DNA from: JAZKFT01 sp963845495
GTDB taxonomy: Bacteria > Bacteroidota > Bacteroidia > Chitinophagales > Chitinophagaceae
NCBI GenBank assembly: GCA_963845495.1
Contig: CAWJTH010000094.1
Span: forward strand, 1 to 12,565
DNA: 12,565 nt
Direction: 5' to 3'
The translations under genes and the position numbers were made by a program. Shown here piece by piece: positions 6,888-12,565 of the stretch. Position 1 is the stretch's first letter, and the number at the start of each line of letters is the position of its first letter. Below the pieces are notes generated by a model. That model saw nothing but the letters and a program-made list of their open reading frames with translations, did not search any database and was not told the origin of the DNA.

Positions 6888-7132
6888 ACCGGTCCTAGTT
6901 TAAATGGTGGTTGATATGCCGTATACATGATGGCAAATGGATATCATCAATAACAATGCTGTCGGCAGGTTTTGCCGGATTCCCATTTAACAAAACAGCC
7001 TAGGGAGCAGGGAGCCTTACCTTCCTGAAGGAGATATTGCCGCTTTCTAATATTTCTTTCGATACAAACGCTCGTATAGCTTCAATTTCGTCAGCATTCA
7101 GGTCTGCTTTTCCTCTTAAGTTTTTCGAATGC
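6888..7132. other. Intergenic region upstream of the transaldolase gene
   Basis: This presumably contains the transaldolase promoter. A 28-codon minus-strand frame with a hydrophobic core lies around 6901-6987 but has no other support. On the minus strand an in-frame stretch with NADEIEAIRAFVSKEIL is open at about 7010-7125; it looks protein-like but I cannot assign it. Confidence 0.3.
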
Positions 7133-7357
7133 TTGAAAGATGCCTGGTTATATTTGGTTGATGCGGATAAAAATCAGTTTGGTTTGCCGTTGAGCAAATT
7201 CCCCGATGGCTGCCTAAATATAGATAACTCCACCATAAATATCCCGTTGAAACCGGGTAGTAACGAATTGCTTATAGGTAATGGTTAATAATTTTATAGT
7301 TGGGCAATTGTAGCAAGGATGAGAAACCTTCATAACCTCTCAATTCTGCAGCGATAG
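7133..7357 (+). pseudogene. Relic of a C-terminal protein module of unassigned family
   Basis: The plus-strand frame reads DAWLYLVDADKNQFGLPLSK, FPDGCLNIDNSTINIPLKPG and NELLIGNG, then two consecutive stops, then FYSWAIVARMRNL in the same frame before the next stop. I recall similar C-terminal ends (PLKKGxNELLxG, NNFYGWGxxARL) in Bacteroidota proteins with a beta-sandwich tail. The double stop can be explained by one inserted and one deleted T (GGT-T-AATAAT and TTTT). No matching N-terminal part is visible upstream, so it is a fragment. A frame starting at 7037 includes non-homologous leader and is not supported as a gene start. Confidence 0.45.
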
Positions 7358-7520
7358 CTATTATAAATTGACCCCAATAGTTGAACTGAATAGTTTGGTT
7401 GTCATCAATAACAAAGTTATTCTAACAGTTAAGGGCTAAAAAGTATCTATTCAAAAAGGACTGCAATAAAGGCAAAAGAAAGTTCATCGCAGCAATATGC
7501 GGGAATAAGCACTTCGCTAC

Positions 7521-7542
7521 TTGTTGGTGTTGTCGCCAACAA
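7521..7542 (-). terminator. Hairpin directly after the GH35 stop codon
   Basis: Perfect 7-bp arms TTGTTGG and CCAACAA flank an 8-base loop, beginning about 4 bases after the GH35 stop on the minus strand. No U-tract follows. The position suggests the end of the GH3-GH35 transcript. Confidence 0.45.
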
Positions 7543-7546
7543 ACTC

Positions 7547-9145
7547 TTATCTCACAATCAACTCAATCTGCAACACTTTAGGTGTATGCCCAAAGCGTGG
7601 GCCTCCAAAATCTGTTTCATCACCATTAAGTACGCGAAGAGGTTTAAATACCCCGTTATCATAGCTGCCTTCTTCTACTTTCAGGTATTGCCATGCTGTG
7701 TCCTTATCTTTTCCGGTAGGATGGAAGGTAATATGGCTGTCGGCGCCTATTGCCATAAATTTATTTTCTCCCAGTTGAACGATCATTACTTTGCCATCTG
7801 TTGGTGCATTTGCTTTTGTAATGCTTTCTCTACCGCTGCCAAATGATATAGTACCCTGCCATGCACCAAGGTCGATAGTTTGTTCAGCATGGTCCTCATC
7901 CTCCACTACCGCTTTTATTTTGCCTTCAAGGGCCCATTGCGCCAGCTCACGCATCATAGGAGAGATCACTGCATACTCCTGCGCATAAGGGGCGAGACGT
8001 TTGCTAAGCTCTTCAGGTGCTGAGCCAAGCCCGTTATCATCTATCCCGAAAGGAGAAAAGCCTATGCCGCCACGAGCAATAACCGGATACATGTATTTGG
8101 CATTATCTGCAATTAAACCGGCCTCTGGTACAAAAAGAGCGTTATCCGGGCGGTCATATAATTCGAGTACCTTTAGCACTCTTTCACTGCCAGAAAGGTA
8201 AATATCCGGCGCCAGCAGATCAATTGCCGGGGCAGCTACTTTCCATATCGGGATCACGTTATCAGTTGGTCCGCCGCTTTCATAAGTGTTGGAATGCGGG
8301 TTTGTAAGCGGGTCGCGCAGGGCGGCGTTAACATACAATGGCAAGGGATAAACCGCCTTACCTGCTGCTGCTACCTGACCGATAAAACTGGAGATAGACC
8401 ATGCCTGGAAATACTCGTCGGCCCTGTCGCCAAATACCTGCTGCCACGTGCCGTTTGTTCCGGCAGGTATGCTAAGCGCTTTCAATACTTTGGGTTTTAG
8501 TAGCGCTGCTGGTACATTCGCCTCAAATAGTTTTTGCGCAGTAGGCGAATAATCACGCATGCTATCCCATGAGCCGGGTTCATTTTCTACTTGTACCATC
8601 AGCACGGTATGCTGTGTATCGGCCTGTTTTAGATAGGTCATTACTGCTGTAAAAGCCTTTATATCTGCCTCCAATGTAGCCTTGCTATGCGGCGAAGGTG
8701 AATCAATATGTTTATCGTTCAGGCCTGTTATATTAGGGTATTTTGAAGCATCCTTTTTAATCCATTCGGGCATGTAATGGTTGCTTCCGTTTTTCCAGGT
8801 GGCAAACCAAAGCAGCACTAAATGTACATTGTGCGCCCGTGCCTGGGTGAGTAGGGTATCAATCAGCGAAAAATCAAACTTACCGGGCTGGGCTTCTATT
8901 TGCTCCCAGTAAATAGGTATTTCAACTGTATTCAGGTGCAGGGTTTCAACGGCCTGCCATACCTGTGGCAACATAGCGGGCCATCCGCTTGAATTATGTG
9001 CCTGACCGCCCAGTATAAGGTATGGCGTACCGTTAACTAATAAGGCATGCCGCCCATCTTTTTCAATAATTTTAGGTAGCTGGCCAAATGTTTTTCCAGC
9101 ACACAGTAAAACCAATGCAAAGCGCCAGGCAGTTGTTTTTAGCAT
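7547..9145 (-). CDS. Secreted GH35-type beta-galactosidase-like hydrolase with DUF5597-like C-terminus
   Basis: This 532-residue protein has a signal peptide (about residues 1-21, ending TFGQ), placing it in the periplasm or at the outer membrane. A TIM barrel of GH35/GH42 type follows: IEIPIYW-like VEIPIYWEQIEAQPG at about 75-88, VQVENEPG with acid/base Glu189, and LFVPEAG with likely nucleophile Glu341. The C-terminal ~150 residues form a beta domain of the DUF5597 type that accompanies this GH35 branch in Bacteroidota. Expected activity is removal of terminal beta-galactose from plant or other polysaccharides, though this branch is poorly characterised and the substrate is uncertain. It is the last gene of a minus-strand series after the GH3 gene and an oxidoreductase relic, with a hairpin directly after its stop. 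The frame is intact. Confidence 0.85.
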   Translation of the reverse strand: MLKTTAWRFALVLLCAGKTFGQLPKIIEKDGRHALLVNGTPYLILGGQAHNSSGWPAMLPQVWQAVETLHLNTVEIPIYWEQIEAQPGKFDFSLIDTLLTQARAHNVHLVLLWFATWKNGSNHYMPEWIKKDASKYPNITGLNDKHIDSPSPHSKATLEADIKAFTAVMTYLKQADTQHTVLMVQVENEPGSWDSMRDYSPTAQKLFEANVPAALLKPKVLKALSIPAGTNGTWQQVFGDRADEYFQAWSISSFIGQVAAAGKAVYPLPLYVNAALRDPLTNPHSNTYESGGPTDNVIPIWKVAAPAIDLLAPDIYLSGSERVLKVLELYDRPDNALFVPEAGLIADNAKYMYPVIARGGIGFSPFGIDDNGLGSAPEELSKRLAPYAQEYAVISPMMRELAQWALEGKIKAVVEDEDHAEQTIDLGAWQGTISFGSGRESITKANAPTDGKVMIVQLGENKFMAIGADSHITFHPTGKDKDTAWQYLKVEEGSYDNGVFKPLRVLNGDETDFGGPRFGHTPKVLQIELIVR

Positions 9146-9309
9146 AATCTACGTTTTAATTTATGTTTGATTAATATAAGAAGCCAAAAGCATCCGTAAG
9201 CAGAAGATTTATCTTTACCATTTCTTTGATTCATTGTTTATTCTGCCTACACAGTAACCTCTGGTTCCGGGTTTAGCTCCTTTTTTCGACAACCGAGTCG
9301 ACAGAAACA

Positions 9310-9733
9310 TTTGTCCAATAGTTCTTTAATGTATAAAAACATAGGTTGTTCACGACGACAATGCGCTATAGATACCTTTCCGGTGCTTTTATCAAATGCT
9401 TCGGCAATCCTTTTTGTTTCGGCAGCTTTAAGTTTGACGGGCTTTTCAATATAAACGTTTTAATCCTTTTTCAAGAGCCGCTAAAGTAAAATCCATATGG
9501 GAGGAAGGGGGGAGTGGTGACATATATTGAATTAATTTCAGGATCATTAAGCAATTTATCGGCGTCATCATACCATTTTTTGACGTTGTTACATCGCGCA
9601 TAATCTTCGGCTTTTTCGGCATTGCTGCGCATCACCGCGATCAAATTACTGTTAGGTACTTCGGTGAACGCGGATCCGCTTTTTTTTCAGTAACATCACC
9701 GCAACCAACGATGCCCATTTTAATCGTTTTCAT
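9310..9733 (-). pseudogene. Gfo/Idh/MocA-family oxidoreductase, N-terminal relic with several frameshifts
   Basis: From ATG 9733 the relic reads MKTIKMGIVGCGDVTEKK, the N-terminal Rossmann NAD(P)-binding motif (GxGxxx). It shifts frame in the A8 run (minus strand) at 9680-9687 and continues SAFTEVPNSNLIAVMRSNAE and NDPEINSIYVTTPP. It shifts again in the C6 run at 9507-9512 to HMDFTLAALEKGLK, and again at the A4 run at 9458-9461 to YIEKPVKLKAAETKRIAEAF, then fades after IAHCRREQPMFLYIKELLDK. The family oxidises or epimerises sugars; EKP is a conserved catalytic-region motif. Only about 140 of the usual ~330 residues remain, so the C-terminal substrate domain is gone. It sits between GH3 (38 bases after its stop) and GH35, in the same orientation, and was probably part of that sugar-use operon. 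Confidence 0.8.
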
Positions 9734-9770
9734 ATTTGTTCACTATAAGTTTATTTTTACTGTGGTGTTA

Positions 9771-11927
9771 TTAGCGTATATATACGGATATTCTCTGCCT
9801 GATATCTTTTGATGAGGATGCCGCAATGATTTTGTATTCGCCTGGTTCAACCACCCATTTTTCCAGTTTTTCATCAAAATAAGCCAGATCACTTACATTA
9901 ATATTCATCGAAACAAGAGCAGTTCTAGCCGGAGCAATCGATACCTTTTTAAAGGCTTTAAGTTCCTTGTCGGCCCTTGAAACCGATGAGTTTACCTTTT
10001 CAATATATAACTGAACGATCTCTTTACCGGCGACAGTACCTGTGTTCTTTACGTTTATAGTTACTGCTATCTTATCATTAAACTTATACTGCTTTTTGTC
10101 GGTTAACAAACCGGTGTAGGTAAAATTGGTATATGATAGTCCATAACCAAAGCAATACAGCGGGGTAATTTTTTTGGTATCATACCAGCGATAGCCTACC
10201 AATATCCCCTCTTTATAAGTAGTGTTAAGATTCTCGCCCGGGTAGCTATTCAATGCAAATGCAGGCGAATCATTTAATGAAACCGGGAAAGTAAACGGCA
10301 TTTTGCCCGATGGGTTAACGACACCTTTGAGTACATCGGCCAATGCATTACCTGCTTCCGAACCATTGAACCACGACCAAACGATAGTTTGGTTCGATTT
10401 TTCAATCTCATTCAGGTCATACGGAGCGCCTGCCAGAACTACAATAATCGTATTGGGATTTACAGCAGTCACCGCATTAACTAACGCCTGTTCGCCAAAA
10501 GGAAGCGCAAGAGTCTTACGGTCATGCCCCTCACTTTCGTACTCGCGGTTAGAACCGATACACAAAATCGCCACATCGGTCGTTTTTGCAACTGAAACAG
10601 CTTCGTCTATCAGCGTTTGATCGGGTTTATCGTAACCAGCATTTTGCTGATCAGTACGGTTAGCTAAATAATTAGCTTTATAGCCTTGTGCAAATTTAAT
10701 ATCAGCACTTTTCCCAAATCTCGATCTTATACCCGCTAAAGCTGTAACCTCATATTTCGCTTTTACACCTGCGCCAAAACCTCCTAATGCAAAAGTCCGG
10801 ATAGCATTGTCCCCAATAACAGCTATGCTTTTTATATTGGCTTTTAAAGGCAATAAATGCCTGTCATTTTTTAACAATACTATCGACTCGGATGCTATAT
10901 CGTAAGCAGCTTTGCCATGAGCGGCGTTTGCGATAGCTCCACCGGGATGATTAGCACTCATCGAGGTATGATATATTACCCATAATATGCGCCTCACCTT
11001 GTCGTCAATTGTTTCTTCTGAAACCTGGCCAGTCTTAACAGCGGCCAGCAGCGGATCTGCAAAATACCATTTATCATATGGTCCGCTCGATCCCATTTCA
11101 ATATCCAGGCCATTGTTGGCTGCTTCAACCGTATGGTGTACACCTCCCCAATCAGATATTACCGCGCCTTTAAAACCCCATTCTTTTTTTAGAACTTTAT
11201 TCAGCAAAAAATCATTTTCAGAACACCAATAACCATTCACTTTATTATAAGCCGACATAATGGTAAAAGCGTTGCCTTCTTGTATAGCTGCTTTAAACGC
11301 CGGCAGGTAAATTTCGCGCAAAGCACGCTCGTCAATTTCCTCGTTGATGGTGTTTCGGTTAACTTCCTGACTATTGGCTGCGAAATGCTTTACACATGCC
11401 GCCACATGCTGGCTCTGAATACCCTTAACGGCTTGTATAGCCAGCTGCCCATTGAGGTATGGATCTTCCGAGTAGTATTCATAAGTGCGACCGTTAAGCG
11501 GCATCCGGCAGATATTAAATGCGGGAGCCAGCATTACAACTTTTTTTCGGGCGTTCGCCTCTTGCCCAATCACAACTCCGTATTTGTTAGCCATTTCAGG
11601 ATTCCATGTGGCCGCGATTGCAGACGCATTTGGCATGAAGGTAGCCGAGTCAGTTGTCCAGTTAGCTGAATTCCAGTCGAAGCGTTTAATTTCCTCCCGA
11701 ACACCTAACGGACCATCATCGCAAGTTAATTCGGGTATACCCAGGCGTTTTACACCAGCCGAGGAAAATAACGCATTGCCATGTAACATAGCAATTTTTT
11801 CTTTCAGCGTCATCTTTTTTACGACGGCGCTAATCTTATTCTTCAGTACTGATTCGTTTTTCCTCTGGGCAAAAGCAGCTCCAAATACGAAAATGGCTAA
11901 GGGGCAAATTAAAATGTATTTTATCAT
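9771..11927 (-). CDS. Secreted GH3 beta-glycosidase (beta-glucosidase/xylosidase type)
   Basis: This 718-residue protein begins with a signal peptide (MIKYILICPLAIFVFGAAFA, cleavage near AFA-Q). The GH3 N-terminal barrel covers about residues 35-330, with LTCDDGPLGVRE, CVKHFAANSQE (substrate-binding Lys180-His181) and VISDWGG, in which Asp259 is the nucleophile. The GH3 C-terminal domain (about 345-590) includes IVLLKNDRHLLPL and ESEGHDRKTLALP, with Glu463 or Glu465 as likely acid/base. A fibronectin III-like domain follows at about 625-710 (GKEIVQLYIE...ADKELKAFKKV). This is the complete normal architecture of retaining periplasmic GH3 enzymes, which release glucose, xylose or other sugars from oligosaccharide ends; the sugar cannot be decided from sequence. 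It leads a series with an oxidoreductase relic and GH35, and lies downstream of an AraC-type regulator and a GH39 relic. Confidence 0.93.
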   Translation of the reverse strand: MIKYILICPLAIFVFGAAFAQRKNESVLKNKISAVVKKMTLKEKIAMLHGNALFSSAGVKRLGIPELTCDDGPLGVREEIKRFDWNSANWTTDSATFMPNASAIAATWNPEMANKYGVVIGQEANARKKVVMLAPAFNICRMPLNGRTYEYYSEDPYLNGQLAIQAVKGIQSQHVAACVKHFAANSQEVNRNTINEEIDERALREIYLPAFKAAIQEGNAFTIMSAYNKVNGYWCSENDFLLNKVLKKEWGFKGAVISDWGGVHHTVEAANNGLDIEMGSSGPYDKWYFADPLLAAVKTGQVSEETIDDKVRRILWVIYHTSMSANHPGGAIANAAHGKAAYDIASESIVLLKNDRHLLPLKANIKSIAVIGDNAIRTFALGGFGAGVKAKYEVTALAGIRSRFGKSADIKFAQGYKANYLANRTDQQNAGYDKPDQTLIDEAVSVAKTTDVAILCIGSNREYESEGHDRKTLALPFGEQALVNAVTAVNPNTIIVVLAGAPYDLNEIEKSNQTIVWSWFNGSEAGNALADVLKGVVNPSGKMPFTFPVSLNDSPAFALNSYPGENLNTTYKEGILVGYRWYDTKKITPLYCFGYGLSYTNFTYTGLLTDKKQYKFNDKIAVTINVKNTGTVAGKEIVQLYIEKVNSSVSRADKELKAFKKVSIAPARTALVSMNINVSDLAYFDEKLEKWVVEPGEYKIIAASSSKDIRQRISVYIR

Positions 11928-12077
11928 TTTTTAAGTTGTAATTAATTTAGTGGGTAGTTATCGTTGTCTAACTTGATATTGTTGCGAAACATTTTTTGGT
12001 CCATCTCGTGTAATTGGCATGATGACAAGTAGCATTATCGTATCGAAAAAATTACACTAAATTTCACCAACTGAGTT

Positions 12078-12383
12078 TTAATAAGGTAATATCTTGTCTT
12101 TTAATGCAAATTTAATTTTTATCTTACCGTTTAGAGGGGCAATATACTTTGGAGAGTCCGCATCTTTTAACTGGCCTGCAGCTTCCAATATTTTATATTG
12201 ATCTACTGTTGGTGTTTGAGGAGATCCCATATTTTTCCAAGCGGTGAACGAATCGCTAATTTCTTTATCAATCAAGTTTTGGGTTACTAAGACCCCAAGA
12301 TTGAATTCATCGATGGTATGCATTTCGTTTCCAAGGCTTGCCTGTATAACATAGTTGTACATTGAATTGATTAAGGTTGAATC
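12078..12383 (-). pseudogene. C-terminal fragment of a GH39 beta-xylosidase
   Basis: The open stretch of about 100 codons contains DSFTAWKNMGSPQTPT and then VDQYKILEAAGQL and KYIAPLNGKIKIKFAL. The WKxMGSPxxPTxxQYxxLxxAGQL pattern is the C-terminal beta-sandwich end of GH39 beta-xylosidases, which are normally about 500 residues. The barrel with its catalytic Glu residues is absent: an in-frame stop lies just upstream at 12384, and nothing like it is seen before the AraC gene end at 12477. A start at ATG 12362 would give a 94-residue piece that is unlikely to be an enzyme. It suggests that a xylose-releasing enzyme was once part of this cluster. Confidence 0.7.
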
Positions 12384-12476
12384 TCAATATTTTTTATCCA
12401 ATTTGCCCCTGACAAAATAGGCTACAGGTTCGTACCTGCCATTTTTTGATTAAATAATATTCAAGGTTAACGGTAA

Positions 12477-12565
12477 TCATACATAAGCCCTTGATCTATA
12501 AGCTTTAAAGTTTTCACGGAATTCTTTCGGGGTATTTCCCTTTTTCTTTTTAAATATGCGGTTGA
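12477..12565 (-). CDS. AraC-family regulator, C-terminal end (cut by window edge)
   Basis: The last 29 codons of a gene entering from the right read NRIFKKKKGNTPKEFRENF and end AYRSRAYV before TGA at 12477. The N-R-I-F-K-K...G-x-T-P-x-x-F/Y-R pattern is the end of the second helix-turn-helix of AraC/XylS regulators, including AraC-type domains at the end of hybrid two-component systems that control polysaccharide loci in Bacteroidota. The sensor part lies outside the window, so the inducer and subclass are unknown. It lies on the same strand as, and upstream of, the glycosidase genes and is a candidate local activator. Confidence 0.75.
   Translation of the reverse strand, partial: NRIFKKKKGNTPKEFRENFKAYRSRAYV

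Noticed and set aside
11485..11934. Plus-strand 149-codon open frame, and others opposite GH3 and GH35
   Set aside because: They are antisense to strongly supported glycosidase genes and show no recognisable protein features.
12425..12447. Plus-strand terminator (CAGGT-TCGT-ACCTG then six T's)
   Set aside because: The stem is only 5 bp, and no plus-strand gene lies upstream to be terminated; kept out for weak support.

Overview
The window looks like chromosomal DNA of a Bacteroidota bacterium, most likely Sphingobacteriaceae (Mucilaginibacter/Pedobacter type). The reasons are low-to-moderate GC, no clear Shine-Dalgarno sites, a TAnnTTTG -7 promoter box, a tyrosine recombinase of a Bacteroidota type, and secreted glycoside hydrolases (GH3, GH35 with a DUF5597-like C-terminus, a GH39 relic). 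This placement rests on protein and promoter style, not on a search.

Left part (1-3940): an accessory, integrative-element zone. A long minus-strand gene runs off the left edge. It resembles from memory the STY4851/ECs_5259 (YjiT-like) family of defence-island proteins and is split by a one-base shift in an A5 run. A roughly 660-bp region with no gene follows, then a tyrosine recombinase pseudogene with four frame disruptions. Next come two orphan tRNA 3' halves that point away from each other: an initiator-Met type on the minus strand at 3579-3620 and an elongator-Met type (CAT) on the plus strand at 3888-3937. They enclose about 270 bp rich in inverted repeats. This is read as a scar of successive integrations into tRNA-Met genes.

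Middle part (4322-7357): a compact, intact metal-response-like divergon. A MerR-family regulator on the plus strand faces a secreted Cys-rich protein of unknown function and a YnfA/UPF0060 membrane protein on the minus strand, with a recognisable promoter between them and a terminator after ynfA. Then comes a transaldolase gene broken by one extra A near codon 54, and a plus-strand relic of a C-terminal protein module.

Right part (7521-12565): a minus-strand carbohydrate-use cluster. Reading along the minus strand it holds the end of an AraC-family regulator, a C-terminal scrap of a GH39 beta-xylosidase, an intact secreted GH3 glycosidase, a decayed Gfo/Idh/MocA oxidoreductase, and an intact secreted GH35-type enzyme. 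GH3 and GH35 probably act together on galactose- or xylose-containing plant oligosaccharides. No SusC/SusD pair is visible.

A theme across the window is interrupted genes: five protein-coding loci carry indels, several in short homopolymers, beside five complete intact ones. This may be real decay of mobile or redundant DNA, or uncorrected sequencing errors; the two cannot be separated from this sequence alone.
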